Part shown: piece after piece, positions 14,878 through 23,928 of the stretch
Layout: each line of letters begins with the position of its first letter
How positions within the stretch are numbered: position 1 is the stretch's first letter
DNA from: an uncultured Porphyromonadaceae bacterium
GTDB lineage: Bacteria > Bacteroidota > Bacteroidia > Bacteroidales > Muribaculaceae
NCBI GenBank assembly: GCA_947176915.1
Contig: CAMWSM010000007.1
Coordinates: 1 to 52,988, forward strand
Reading direction: 5' to 3'
DNA length: 52,988 bases
The notes under the pieces: model-generated
Told to the model about the DNA's origin: nothing
The model's input: only the letters and a program-made list of their open reading frames with translations
Database searches by the model: none
Position numbers and translations under genes: made by a program

Positions 14878-17580
14878 ATGAACAGATTTTACTCTATGCT
14901 GACCGCCGGAGTGATGGGAATGGCTGCTTTAGCTACCCCCACCGCCTCCGCAATCGGCTGGCCCTCCAATTATCAGGGGGTGATGCTTCAGGGTTTTTAC
15001 TGGGATTCTTACAAAGATACCAAATGGACGAATCTGGAGGCTCAGGCTGACGAACTCTCGAAGTATTTCAAACTTATCTGGATTCCTAATTCTGGCAAAT
15101 GCGACTGGATGGGATATATGCCGCAATATTGGTTTACGAACCATAACTCAGCGTTCGGGACAGAGGAGGAACTCCTCTCAATGATCTCCACATTCAAGGG
15201 AAAGGGAACCGGTTTCATTGCCGACGTTGTCATCAATCACCGTAACGGTGTTACCAATTGGTATGATTTCCCCGTTGAGGAATGGAACGGTAAGACCTGG
15301 AAGATTGGTCTGGAAGGGATATGCAGCAATGATGAGATGGCATACGCCACCGGTCAGCCTAAACCTACCGGCAACCCTGATACGGGAGATAATTTCGACG
15401 GATGCCGCGACCTTGATCATACAAACGCCAATGTTCAGGAGAACTGCAAGAACTATGTCCTTTGCCTGAAAGAGAAATACGGCTATGTGGGCACACGCTA
15501 CGACATGGTGAAAGGATACGGCGGTCAGTATAACAAAATCTATAACGAGTATGCCGATGTGGAATATTCTGTAGGTGAATACTGGGATGCCAACTATGAC
15601 GCAGTGGCAGGCTGGATCAACGCCACGGGCAAGACCTCCGCAGCCTTCGACTTCCCCTGCAAATATGCCCTTAATGAGGCATTCTCTTCAGGAGATATGA
15701 CAAAACTTGTATGGAAAGCTAACGGCACTACTGATCAGCCGGCAGGTATGATTCATTGCGGTTATCCACGCTATTCCGTAACATTTGTCGATAACCATGA
15801 CACATATCGCGACGGATCGAAGTTCACGGGAAATGTCATCGCTGCAAATGCCTTCATCCTGATGAGTCCGGGCACACCCTGCGTCTTCCTTCCCCACTAT
15901 CAGGCTCACAAGAAAGCGATACAGGAACTGATCAATATTCGTAATTCAGCGGGCATTCATAATGAATCTCCGGTGAAAGTGTTGCGTTCGTCCCGCGATT
16001 GCTATATGGCGGAGGTAACCGGAAAGAATGGGAAAGTTGTTGTTAAAATTGGCGGCGCTATGGCATCTCCCTCCGGATATTCCGATTCTGACATCAAGGC
16101 TGCCGGGAATGATTACTGCGTGTGGACAAAGACGAATGTTCAAGGTGGCGGAAATGATGATAACGGAGATAATGGAGACAACGGCAATGTGTCTGGTCCG
16201 ACTCCCGCTTCCCTTTATCTGCTGGGTAATGTCAAGGGAGCCAGCTGGAGCACAACGGCAAGTCCTGCCATGACAAAATCAGGTGATAAATTCACCATCA
16301 CCGCTACTTTCGAGACTGCTGCCGGAGAGACCTACTGCTTCTTCAATTTCGCAGACGCACTTGGCGCTGATTGGGATGAACTCAATGCGGATGCCAATCG
16401 CTATGGCGCCGCAGCAGAGGGTGCTGTAGTAGAGGATAATTCAACGGTGAGCATTACTAAATATACCAATAATGTGGATGCTTCCAATTGTAAGTCGTGG
16501 AAGATATTACCGGGCACCTACATGCTGACCGTGGATTTCTCCACTATGAAACTTACCATCGGAGAGAACCAGGGAAACAATGACGATAACAATGACGACA
16601 ATAACGGGGATGATAATAATGACGATGTAACATCACCCGCTTCCCTTTATCTGATAGGAGACCTGCAAGGGGATAATCATTGGGATCCGGCTAATAGTCC
16701 GGCAATGACCAAGAAAGGAAATGCCTTTACCATAACTGCCACTTTCGAACCTTCCGCAACCAACACTCATTGTTCTTTCAGCTTTACCGACGGATTAGGA
16801 GCCACATGGGATGTGCTGAATGGCAGCGCCAATCGCTACGGTCCGGATAGTGAGGATAAGGAGATGACCGAAAATTCATCATCCAAGATTGTCAAATTCC
16901 CCACGGGGGACGACGCATGGCTATGCACATCTTGGAAGATTCTGCCCGGTACTTACACACTGACAGTGGATTTCTCGACAATGACTCTTACCGTAGGAGA
17001 AGGTGGCAACGGGGATGATAACAATGACGATAACGGAGATATTCCGGTCGACATGCCTGAAAGCTTCTATATCCTTGGTCATGCCAACGGCAACGATTGG
17101 GACTATGCTACAGGCGTGGAGATGACTAAAAACGGCGGCAGCTTCAATGCAACTGTTGATTTTGTCATTCCGGCTCCTCTTCCCACAAAGGCTGATGAAC
17201 CTGTCTATGCATACTTCTCTTTTGCGAAACGTCTCGGTTCCTCATGGGAAGACCTGAATGTAGCCGGCAACAGATTTGCTCCGGCGGCTGACAAGGTGAT
17301 CAATTCCGAAGGTGATAGTGTAGCTCTTACCGAGAGTGCAAATCCGGCTGAAGCCAAGGCATACAGCATCCTTCCCGGGAAGTATGACATTGAAGTGAAC
17401 TGGGCGAAAAAGACCATCTCCTTTAAAAAGGTAGGAGAGTCCGGCGTGAACATTATGCCTTTCGACACAGATGAGAGCGATGTCTACTTCAATCTTCAGG
17501 GCGTTCGGGTGGCTCATCCGGAAGCGGGTGGCATATATATCCGTGTGAAGAATGGGAAAGCCACGAAATTGAGATATTGA
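14878..17580 (+). CDS. Secreted GH13 alpha-amylase with three SusE/F-like modules and sorting-type tail
   Basis: This 900-residue protein has a signal peptide (MLTAGVMGMAALATPTASA). The GH13 domain, about residues 30-420, has all four conserved regions: DVVINH (near 115), GTRYDMVKGY with the Asp nucleophile (near 208), VGEYWD with the Glu acid/base (near 234) and FVDNHDT (near 303-309). Three repeats opening SLYLLG, SLYLIG or SFYILG (about 442-562, 585-708, 724-851) resemble SusE/SusF starch-binding modules. They are separated by Asp/Asn/Gly-rich linkers such as NDDNNDDNNGDDNNDD. The tail VYFNLQGVRVAHPEAGGIYI resembles Bacteroidales C-terminal sorting or anchoring regions. It probably hydrolyses starch at the cell surface. 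No susCD genes are in the window. Confidence 0.92.
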   Translation: MNRFYSMLTAGVMGMAALATPTASAIGWPSNYQGVMLQGFYWDSYKDTKWTNLEAQADELSKYFKLIWIPNSGKCDWMGYMPQYWFTNHNSAFGTEEELLSMISTFKGKGTGFIADVVINHRNGVTNWYDFPVEEWNGKTWKIGLEGICSNDEMAYATGQPKPTGNPDTGDNFDGCRDLDHTNANVQENCKNYVLCLKEKYGYVGTRYDMVKGYGGQYNKIYNEYADVEYSVGEYWDANYDAVAGWINATGKTSAAFDFPCKYALNEAFSSGDMTKLVWKANGTTDQPAGMIHCGYPRYSVTFVDNHDTYRDGSKFTGNVIAANAFILMSPGTPCVFLPHYQAHKKAIQELINIRNSAGIHNESPVKVLRSSRDCYMAEVTGKNGKVVVKIGGAMASPSGYSDSDIKAAGNDYCVWTKTNVQGGGNDDNGDNGDNGNVSGPTPASLYLLGNVKGASWSTTASPAMTKSGDKFTITATFETAAGETYCFFNFADALGADWDELNADANRYGAAAEGAVVEDNSTVSITKYTNNVDASNCKSWKILPGTYMLTVDFSTMKLTIGENQGNNDDNNDDNNGDDNNDDVTSPASLYLIGDLQGDNHWDPANSPAMTKKGNAFTITATFEPSATNTHCSFSFTDGLGATWDVLNGSANRYGPDSEDKEMTENSSSKIVKFPTGDDAWLCTSWKILPGTYTLTVDFSTMTLTVGEGGNGDDNNDDNGDIPVDMPESFYILGHANGNDWDYATGVEMTKNGGSFNATVDFVIPAPLPTKADEPVYAYFSFAKRLGSSWEDLNVAGNRFAPAADKVINSEGDSVALTESANPAEAKAYSILPGKYDIEVNWAKKTISFKKVGESGVNIMPFDTDESDVYFNLQGVRVAHPEAGGIYIRVKNGKATKLRY

Positions 17581-17600
17581 TTGAAGAAAAGTTAAGTTAA

Positions 17601-17637
17601 AAATGCCGCTATATCTGCTCCGGATATAGCGGCATTT
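17601..17637. terminator. Terminator after the alpha-amylase
   Basis: A perfect 15-bp stem, AAATGCCGCTATATC (17601-17615) with GATATAGCGGCATTT (17623-17637) and a 7-nt loop, with A-run before and T-run after. It is 20 bases after the amylase stop and can work in either direction. Confidence 0.9.
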
Positions 17638-17668
17638 TTAATCATTGAATTTAATGACAAAATAAAAA

Positions 17669-17747
17669 ACGGCCGATTCACATCGACCGCATTTCTGAAT
17701 TTTTTAATAACTAACCTAACATCATGAAACGATTTACACTTATATAA
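17669..17747 (+). promoter_or_regulatory. Leader element copy 2 (after the amylase)
   Basis: It repeats the layout of 14661-14739: CGGCCG and CGACCG around the same GATTCACATCG (17675-17685), then a T-rich run, then the identical 20-mer ACTAACCTAACATCATGAAA (17710-17729), 35 bases on versus 37 in copy 1. The ATG opens a 7-codon frame, MKRFTLI, ending TAA at 17747. No -7 box precedes it and the stem has a mismatch, so this copy may be decayed. About 190 bp follow before the next gene, without other features. Confidence 0.5.
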
Positions 17748-17935
17748 CGCGGCTACATGAAAAAAGTTTGGTAGGGTATGGATTTTTTTCAAAAAAAAAT
17801 GGGGGATAATGAGTTTTTAAGGCATAAATAGTGGAAATTTGAAATATTTAACCCTTTAAGATTGTTAAGATAATAGGGAAATGATGGAAAATGAATTATA
17901 GAATAGGAAAAATTGACAATAGAAAAACTAAGGCA

Positions 17936-18262
17936 ATGTATATTTTAAACGTAACATTTGTGATTCTTCCCCGGCGCGAGGAGGAATTTCTATCCTGGAT
18001 GCGAGATAAGGCATTGGCGGCACTGTTCAATGAGGAGAGTCCGGCACGCAATCCGCGTCTCCAGACTGTGGTTGAGGCAGGGGGTGAGAAACCTTCTGAA
18101 GAGCACGGGATGAGCATAGCCCTCCAGAGTGAATTTGAAACTGAGGCGGCTGCTCATAAATGGAATGATTCCATCTTGGCAGGTGTGTTAGGTGATTTTA
18201 CTAAGAAGTTTGGACCTCATGCCGCTTTCTTCACCACCTTGCTAACGGTTATTCCTTTATGA
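17936..18262 (+). CDS. DUF4286 family protein
   Basis: About 108 residues when read from the ATG at 17936 ([22 protein letters not shown]). The upstream ATG at 17891 would add 15 polar residues not expected in the family. The N-terminal beta strand NVTFVIL and a conserved W-M near residue 20, with a second half of about 40 residues ([17 protein letters not shown]), fit DUF4286, a small dimeric ferredoxin-like-fold family of unknown function common in Bacteroidota. Its stop overlaps the ruvC start (ATGA at 18259-18262), so the two are translationally coupled; the family is often found beside ruvC. Confidence 0.8.
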   Translation: MYILNVTFVILPRREEEFLSWMRDKALAALFNEESPARNPRLQTVVEAGGEKPSEEHGMSIALQSEFETEAAAHKWNDSILAGVLGDFTKKFGPHAAFFTTLLTVIPL

Positions 18263-18861
18263 TGGGAGGGAACGCCGACTTTCCTCCCATCAAATATGAG
18301 AGGGTGATAATGGGCATTGACCCGGGCACCAATATCATGGGTTATGGGGTGCTCGGCATCAATGGGAAGCACCCGGAAGTGATTGTGATGGGGGTCATAG
18401 AGCTGAAGAAGTTTGAAAGCCATTATCTCCGTCTGGGAAAGATCTTTCAGAGGGTAACGGGTCTCGTGGAGCAGTATCTTCCGGATGAGCTTGCGATAGA
18501 GGCGCCTTTCTTCGGAAAGAATGTGCAGAGTATGCTTAAGCTTGGAAGAGCCCAGGGGGTTGCGATGGCAGCTGCCTTGGCTCGTGACATACCAATTTCG
18601 GAATATGCTCCGCTTTCGATAAAACAGGCGGTAACGGGGAGCGGATCCGCCTCGAAAGAGCAGGTTGCAAACATGCTTAAGTATATCCTTAAAATACCTC
18701 AGGAGCGTATGCCTCATCTTCTGGATGCTACGGATGCTTTGGCGGCTGCCTTGACACATTTCTATGAGACCGGGAAACCGAAGGTGGAGAAAGGTGCAAA
18801 GTCGTGGGAGCAGTTCCTGAAGCAGAATCCCGACAGGATAGCCTCGAGGAGGGGGAAATAG
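18259..18861 (+). CDS. ruvC: Holliday junction resolvase RuvC
   Basis: This 200-residue endonuclease resolves Holliday junctions with RuvAB. The catalytic acidic residues are visible: [15 protein letters not shown] (first Asp, about residue 18), [11 protein letters not shown] (Glu, about 80) and [14 protein letters not shown] near the C-terminus with the last two aspartates. About 15 residues precede the MGIDPG core. The start ATG at 18259 overlaps the stop of the DUF4286 gene; an ATG at 18310 (the core itself) is too close to the catalytic strand, so the upstream start is preferred. The C-terminal tail is longer and basic. A heptamer array begins right at its stop codon. Confidence 0.95.
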   Translation: MMGGNADFPPIKYERVIMGIDPGTNIMGYGVLGINGKHPEVIVMGVIELKKFESHYLRLGKIFQRVTGLVEQYLPDELAIEAPFFGKNVQSMLKLGRAQGVAMAAALARDIPISEYAPLSIKQAVTGSGSASKEQVANMLKYILKIPQERMPHLLDATDALAAALTHFYETGKPKVEKGAKSWEQFLKQNPDRIASRRGK

Positions 18862-18975
18862 GGGAGTTAAGGAGTTAAGATGTTAAGAATTAAGAATTAA
18901 GGGTTAAGAATTAAGGAGGTAAGGGTTAAGAATTAAGGGGTAAGGGTTAAGGGTTAAGGAGGTAAGGGTTAAGAT
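18862..18975. repeat. Heptamer array, TTAAGGG type
   Basis: Tandem imperfect units (TTAAGGG, TTAAGAA, TTAAGGA and variants) start immediately after the ruvC TAG stop and run about 110 bp. They carry TAA in every unit and thus in all three frames. A second, T/A-rich stretch (CAATTTT-like) follows at 19009-19042, up to 2 bases before the deoC start. Confidence 0.8.
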
Positions 18976-19044
18976 GGTTATGAAGTTAGAGAGCAAGAGC
19001 TAACACAATTTTCAATTTTCAAATTTAAATTTTCAATTTAAAAA

Positions 19045-19920
19045 ATGGATAGATACGAAAAGGCGATCGCCGAAAGTTTTGTAACGACAGATGATACAGT
19101 GGTGGCTGCGGAGGTGGCGAAAATTCTGGAGAAGACTCCTGAGAATGCTACTCCGGAGGTTTATAGATTTCTCCTTAATTCAATCGACCTTACCACTTTG
19201 AGCAGTGAGGACAGCCAGGAGAGCGTTACTCATTTCACTCAGGGCGTGAATGAATTTGACGAGGTTCATCCTGAATTGGGACATGTGGCTGCGATATGTG
19301 TCTACAGCAATTTTGCGGAGGTTGTTCAGTCAGCCCTTGAGGTTTCCGGAGTGGATATTGCCGTGGTAGCGGGGGGATTCCCTTCCAGCCAGACATTCAC
19401 GGCAGTCAAGGTGGCGGATGTGGCGTTGGCGGTAGCCGGAGGAGCAAACGAGGTTGACGTGGTAATGAATCTCGGCTACTTCCGTGATAAGAACTATGAA
19501 GAACTATGTGATGAGCTCATAGAGCTTCACCACACTGCAAAAGGGGCGAAGATGAAGGTTATTCTTGAGACGGGAGCTTTGAAGAGCGCAGAGGCAATAA
19601 AAGCCGCCTCTATCCTGGCGATGTATAGCGACGCGGATTTCATTAAGACCTCTACCGGGAAAATCTATCCGGGCGCATCTCTTGAGGCAGCGTGGGTGAT
19701 GTGTCAGTGTATAAAGGAATATCATGCAAAAACCGGCCGTAAGGTAGGTTTCAAGGCAGCCGGAGGGATACGGACTGCTGCCGATGCGGTGGCATACTAC
19801 ACGATAGTGAAAGAGGTGTTGGGAGAGGAATGGCTTAATCCTGATCTTTTCCGCATCGGGGCAAGCAGCCTCGCCAATAATCTCCTTGGAGTGCTCGGCG
19901 TAACGGATTTCAAGTTCTGA
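19045..19920 (+). CDS. deoC: Deoxyribose-phosphate aldolase
   Basis: This 291-residue class I aldolase cleaves 2-deoxyribose-5-phosphate to glyceraldehyde-3-phosphate and acetaldehyde in deoxynucleoside catabolism. The Schiff-base lysine lies in FIKTSTGKIYPGAS (about residues 199-212) and the second lysine in GFKAAGGIRTAADAVAYY (about 235-252). AICVYSNFAEVV and GANEVDVVMNLG earlier are typical. The ATG at 19045 directly follows the AT-rich array; no clear promoter box is seen. It is closed by a strong bidirectional terminator facing the next, convergent gene. Confidence 0.96.
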   Translation: MDRYEKAIAESFVTTDDTVVAAEVAKILEKTPENATPEVYRFLLNSIDLTTLSSEDSQESVTHFTQGVNEFDEVHPELGHVAAICVYSNFAEVVQSALEVSGVDIAVVAGGFPSSQTFTAVKVADVALAVAGGANEVDVVMNLGYFRDKNYEELCDELIELHHTAKGAKMKVILETGALKSAEAIKAASILAMYSDADFIKTSTGKIYPGASLEAAWVMCQCIKEYHAKTGRKVGFKAAGGIRTAADAVAYYTIVKEVLGEEWLNPDLFRIGASSLANNLLGVLGVTDFKF

Positions 19921-19955
19921 CTTCGTAGAAATATCAGACAGATAAAAGAGTTGTA

Positions 19956-19995
19956 AAAAATGTTGGGAGAGGATCCGTCCTCTCCCAACATTTTT
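19956..19995. terminator. Bidirectional terminator between deoC and the guanylyltransferase gene
   Basis: AAAAATGTTGGGAGAGGA (19956-19973) pairs with TCCTCTCCCAACATTTTT (19978-19995), leaving the loop TCCG. The stem has 18 bp flanked by A and T runs. The stop codon of the convergent gene (TAA at 19994-19996) overlaps its last bases. Confidence 0.95.
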
Positions 19996-21076
19996 ATAGG
20001 AATGTATCTCCGAAACGTGATTTTATCTCCGTCACGATCTGCCTTATCTTCTGCTCATCGGCAAGAGGATATATAAGCAGGGCATTTTCCGTGTCTGCCA
20101 CGATATAGTCTTTCAAATCTTTTGCGACTATAATCTTATCGGCAGCCACCGCGAAGATTGAATCCGTGCAATTCTCGGCAATCACCTTGCAGTTTTGTGT
20201 TACGTTCCCCTCCTGATTGTGAGGAGAGGCTTCATAGAGGGCATGCCATGTCCCGAGGTCGCTCCATCCGAGATCGACAGTTTTGACGTAAACGTTATCG
20301 GCTTTCTCCATTATGGCATAGTCGATGGATATTGCCTGAGCGCGGGAGAATACCTTGTCAATAAACACTGTTTCCTCTCCTGAGGCATACGTGCCTTCAG
20401 GGGCATGGAAAAGATTGGCAATGTCGGAGGCATGACGCTCGAAAGCCTCCAGTATGCTTTTAGCCGACCAAATGAACATCCCGGAATTCCAGAAGAACTC
20501 TCCGCTCTTCAGGAAAAGCTCAGCCATTTCATGATTGGGCTTCTCAGTAAATGACTTTACCTTCCTGATTCCTTCCCAGCCCTCTACAGGCGCTCCTTGC
20601 TGAATATATCCGTAGCCTGTGTTGGGATTAGTGGGATTTATGCCTAATGTAAGCAGATGATTGCCGGCAGCGACAAACTCAAACCCTTCGACCACCGCCT
20701 TCTCAAACTCTCTCTCCTTAAGCACCAGATGGTCGGAAGGGAGAGTGATGATGACAGCATCCTTATCAAGGGCTGCTATATGGTTCGCCGCCCAGCATAT
20801 ACAGGGGGCAGTGTTACGGCGTGCCGGTTCGAGAAGGATATTCTCAGGTTTTATTTCGGGAAGCTGCTGACGAATCAGCGCCTCATACTGGCGGTTGGTT
20901 ACGAGCACGATATTCTCATGCGGAACGATAGGAGAGATGCGGTCTACTGTCAGTTGGAGCAGACTTCTCCCTGTTCCGAAGAAGTCAAGAAACTGTTTCG
21001 GACGGTCAGTGCGGCTGAAAGGCCAGAACCTTGAGCCGACACCTCCGCACATTATGACGCAATAGCGATTAGACAT
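19994..21076 (-). CDS. manC: Mannose-1-phosphate guanylyltransferase
   Basis: This 360-residue nucleotidyltransferase makes GDP-mannose from mannose-1-phosphate and GTP. The N-terminal motif CGGVGSRFWPFSRTDRPKQF (residues about 10-29) is the GTP-binding signature. LVTNRQYEALI, LEPARRNTAPCICWAA and ITLPSDHLV follow, then FTEKPNHEMAELF, FFWNSGMFIW and SIDYAIMEKADNVYV, all typical. It lacks the C-terminal isomerase domain of bifunctional ManC/AlgA enzymes, as usual in Bacteroidota. GDP-mannose feeds capsule, O-glycan and GDP-fucose synthesis; a glycosyltransferase gene is at 26330. It is convergent with deoC and starts next to the AATTGAA array. Confidence 0.93.
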   Translation of the reverse strand: MSNRYCVIMCGGVGSRFWPFSRTDRPKQFLDFFGTGRSLLQLTVDRISPIVPHENIVLVTNRQYEALIRQQLPEIKPENILLEPARRNTAPCICWAANHIAALDKDAVIITLPSDHLVLKEREFEKAVVEGFEFVAAGNHLLTLGINPTNPNTGYGYIQQGAPVEGWEGIRKVKSFTEKPNHEMAELFLKSGEFFWNSGMFIWSAKSILEAFERHASDIANLFHAPEGTYASGEETVFIDKVFSRAQAISIDYAIMEKADNVYVKTVDLGWSDLGTWHALYEASPHNQEGNVTQNCKVIAENCTDSIFAVAADKIIVAKDLKDYIVADTENALLIYPLADEQKIRQIVTEIKSRFGDTFL

Positions 21077-21084
21077 AGTCGGGG

Positions 21085-21131
21085 AAATTGAAAATTGAAA
21101 ATTGAGAATTGAAAGTTGAAAATTGAAAATT
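21085..21131. repeat. Heptamer array, AATTGAA type
   Basis: About six imperfect AATTGAA / AAATTGA units fill the gap between the manC start (21076, minus) and the stop of the Na/Pi transporter (21130-21132), reaching the stop codon itself. Confidence 0.75.
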
Positions 21132-22917
21132 ATTCAGCCGCATTTTGGAACTGGTGTTTCACACCTTCCACAACATTGAGCATGTAATCTCCCAGTTTCT
21201 CAGCCTCGCTGATAAGGTCCATGAAGAAGATGCCTTCCTGGTAGCCATATTCCTTGTTATTGATATTATAGATGTTGGAATCGCGGAGCGAATTGCGGAG
21301 ATTATTGATTTCACGCTCCTTGTTGTATGCCTGGATGATGAGAGAATCTTCCGGAGTCTCCATCTCCCGGATGATCTGGATCATGTTGGTCATGGCGCTG
21401 CTGAGGAGCTCATACATCTTGTCGATTTCCTGCATCACTCCCGGAGTGAACTTCACATGATTCTGATGCTGACGCACTACTGCTTTTGCCACATTGAAAC
21501 ATCCGTCCGCGATAGATTCTATCTCGCTTATGACGCGCAGCATACCTGCGATACGCATTTTGCCCTCCGGACTCAGACGTCCCTCAGCCACACGGTTGAG
21601 GTAATTTCCGATCTCAATATCCATGCGGTCGGAGATTTCCTCATATTTTTCAAGACGGTTGTATGTGTCCTCAAATTTGGAGTCGCCGGCGGGGAGGTGA
21701 ATAATGTCGCGCGCCATGTTGAGCATACGCTCCACTCTTTCCGCGTAGACAGCAATCTCTTTCTGCGCTTGTGTGATATTAAGCTCCGAGGCGGTGAGCA
21801 TTCCTCTTCCGATATACTTGAGGGAGAACTCCTCCTCATTGTCTTTATGCTTGGCAGGCATAATCCAGCAGACCACCTTCACATACAGTTTGGTGAACCA
21901 TATCATCACCAGAAGGTTCAAGGCATTGAACACCGTAGGGAACATTGCCAGGCCGAAAGCTACGGTAGCCTGTGCTTTTGAGGTCAGCCCCCCTTTAGGG
22001 TCGATGAGTGTAGAATCTGCCATCTGTGCCTCCTGAGCCGCCGATATGTCGAGTGGATTGGTGCCGTTGCACCACTGGGTTATATCTGCTACCAACTCCA
22101 TGAATGGATGGAATATGCAGAGCACGATAATGGAGCCGATCACGTTGAAGAGCACGTGGCCCATTGCCGTGCGCTTGGCAGCGAGATTTCCGCTGAGAGA
22201 TGCCAGGATCGGAGTGATTGTCGTACCGATATTTCCACCCAATATTATCGAGCAACCGAGAGTAAATGAAATCCATCCCTGAGAACACATGATCAGGGTG
22301 ATTGCGAAAGTGGCAGCCGAACTTTGAGCCACCATTGTCAGCACGATGCCGAAGAAGAAGAAAATCAGCACGGAGCCATAGCCGAGTGTTGTGTAGTTGG
22401 TTACGAACTGCAGCATTTCAGGGTTTGACTGGAGATCAGGCACATATTTGCTGATAAGGTCAAGACCCATGAAGAGGAAGCAGAAGCCAATCAGGAATTC
22501 GCCGAGCGACTTGTAGGTGCTTTTCTTCATAAAGAGCATAGGGACACCCACGGCGAGAAGCAGAATGCTGTAGTCGGAAATATTCACCTCAAAGGAGAAT
22601 GCCGAGATAATCCAGGTGGTAACCGTCGTGCCGACATTTGCTCCGAAAATCACTGCCATGGACTGGGCAAGACTCATCAGTCCGGCGTTCACGAAGCTGA
22701 CCACCATCACTGTGGAGGCACTCGAACTTTGTATGAGGGCAGTGATTACCAAACCGGTCAGGACACCCGTAACACGATTCTTGGTCATGATTCCGAGGAT
22801 GTTGCGCAGGCGGTCGCCGGCAACTTTCTGAAGACCCTCGCTCATCACTTTCATTCCGTAGAGGAATAGACAGACAGCTCCAAGCAGACTGATAAAGTCA
22901 ATAATGGTGTAATTCAT
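21130..22917 (-). CDS. Na/Pi cotransporter family protein with PhoU-like C-terminal domain
   Basis: About 595 residues from the preferred start at 22917 (MNYTIIDFISLLGAVCLFLYGM); an ATG 28 codons further upstream would begin ahead of the likely transcription start. The membrane half has two inverted repeats with the typical polar motifs NRVTGVLTGLVITALIQSSSAST and MVAQSSAATFA, and GANVGTTVT / GGNIGTTIT. The C-terminal half (from about residue 380) is a helical PhoU-like domain (RVERMLNMARDIIHL, RLEKYEEISDRMDIEIGNYL). It probably moves phosphate with sodium in the inner membrane. It ends in the heptamer array shared with manC. No phosphate-regulon genes lie nearby. Confidence 0.93.
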   Translation of the reverse strand: MNYTIIDFISLLGAVCLFLYGMKVMSEGLQKVAGDRLRNILGIMTKNRVTGVLTGLVITALIQSSSASTVMVVSFVNAGLMSLAQSMAVIFGANVGTTVTTWIISAFSFEVNISDYSILLLAVGVPMLFMKKSTYKSLGEFLIGFCFLFMGLDLISKYVPDLQSNPEMLQFVTNYTTLGYGSVLIFFFFGIVLTMVAQSSAATFAITLIMCSQGWISFTLGCSIILGGNIGTTITPILASLSGNLAAKRTAMGHVLFNVIGSIIVLCIFHPFMELVADITQWCNGTNPLDISAAQEAQMADSTLIDPKGGLTSKAQATVAFGLAMFPTVFNALNLLVMIWFTKLYVKVVCWIMPAKHKDNEEEFSLKYIGRGMLTASELNITQAQKEIAVYAERVERMLNMARDIIHLPAGDSKFEDTYNRLEKYEEISDRMDIEIGNYLNRVAEGRLSPEGKMRIAGMLRVISEIESIADGCFNVAKAVVRQHQNHVKFTPGVMQEIDKMYELLSSAMTNMIQIIREMETPEDSLIIQAYNKEREINNLRNSLRDSNIYNINNKEYGYQEGIFFMDLISEAEKLGDYMLNVVEGVKHQFQNAAE

Positions 22918-22998
22918 CTTGTGGGGGTAAGAGGTGAATAATAGTGGAGAGAGGGTATGCTCTTTTTTAACGTTTATTGAGCATAGACGGTTTGATTG

Positions 22999-23006
22999 CA
23001 AAATTA
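22999..23006 (-). promoter_or_regulatory. -7 element of the Na/Pi transporter gene
   Basis: TAATTTTG on the minus strand; transcription should begin near 22992. This places the more upstream possible start codon (23001) outside the mRNA and supports the start at 22917, with a leader of about 75 nt. Confidence 0.6.
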
Positions 23007-23040
23007 ATTAAAAAACAGAAACCCCCAAAAACTAATATTA

Positions 23041-23928
23041 TTAATTAAAATTAAAAGTAAAAAATTGCGGTTTTTCAAAACAGAAGGCTGAAGTGAAAAA
23101 CTTGTCGTCCGCAGCTTTGTGTCGCGTAGGACTCCATAAATAATTAACACTATCGGGATTTTGCGTTTGGGAGAACAATCCCAATTCATCGTAATATCCC
23201 TTGATGATCTCAATCTCCTGAGCCGGTATGCCCCCTTGTGCCAACAAAACCCCACATCCTTTAAATAATTGTAGGGAATCATTTGGCATAATCATATCCA
23301 TTACAATTACTGCATGCCCTTTTTCTCCTTTTTCAAGAATTACCGTGCCTACCGTTAATTGATTTTTGGGGATAGGATATAATTGTTTGGAAAGTGAATC
23401 CAAGTCAACATATTCTAACACCTTCAATAAAAATTGTTGAAAGTTGGTGTAAGAGTAATCTTCCTTGTCCTCATCTTTATGCCAGCTCAGATGGTTTCCT
23501 TCGTTTTTGATACGAAATCCCTGCGCCCATTTCGTATAATCGCAAATAAAACCACTTGGAAGAATGAAATGTATCTTGTCAAATTGTGATGTAGAGTAAA
23601 GGTAGTCTGCCCATAAACGATATATAGAACCGGCTGAATTTTGGAGGTTGAGGGTGTCTATTTCCAGATCCAAGACGGATGTTGATAATCTCTTTTCTTT
23701 TTTCTCTCCATTAAATAGGAAAGGAGTGGAACCCTCCGGCTTCAATGGAAAGTTTTGCAGATAGGCTTGAAAAGAACCCTTTTCAGTTTCAACTCGGTGA
23801 AATCCTTCCGGAACAGGATAGCGAGTTTTGATGGTGTTGAGATCAAGTTGTTGTGGTTTAGAAGTATGTGTGCAAGAAAGAATAAACAAGAATGAAATAT
23901 GAATAAAAATAAAATAAAGTTTTTTCAT
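23041..23928 (-). CDS. DUF4846 family lipoprotein
   Basis: This 295-residue protein has a lipoprotein signal peptide (MKKLYFIFIHISFLFILSC, Cys19 as lipid site). Family-like motifs are GFHRVETEKGSFQAYLQNFPLK (about 42-63), DKIHFILPSGFICDYTKWAQG (about 117-137), GHAVIVMDM (about 205-213) and LAQGGIPAQEIEII (about 229-242). The function of DUF4846 is unknown; members are exported lipoproteins in Bacteroidota. It sits alone, 112 bases upstream of the transporter in the same direction, and ends in an AT-rich stretch. Confidence 0.8.
   Translation of the reverse strand: MKKLYFIFIHISFLFILSCTHTSKPQQLDLNTIKTRYPVPEGFHRVETEKGSFQAYLQNFPLKPEGSTPFLFNGEKKEKRLSTSVLDLEIDTLNLQNSAGSIYRLWADYLYSTSQFDKIHFILPSGFICDYTKWAQGFRIKNEGNHLSWHKDEDKEDYSYTNFQQFLLKVLEYVDLDSLSKQLYPIPKNQLTVGTVILEKGEKGHAVIVMDMIMPNDSLQLFKGCGVLLAQGGIPAQEIEIIKGYYDELGLFSQTQNPDSVNYLWSPTRHKAADDKFFTSAFCFEKPQFFTFNFN

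Noticed and set aside
18862..18975. CRISPR array or telomere-like DNA
   Set aside because: Heptamers without spacers in several places of an ordinary chromosome segment; low-complexity arrays.
21145..21981. 278-residue plus-strand frame
   Set aside because: Antisense to the PhoU-like half of the Na/Pi transporter; His/Leu/Glu-rich pattern typical of a shadow frame.
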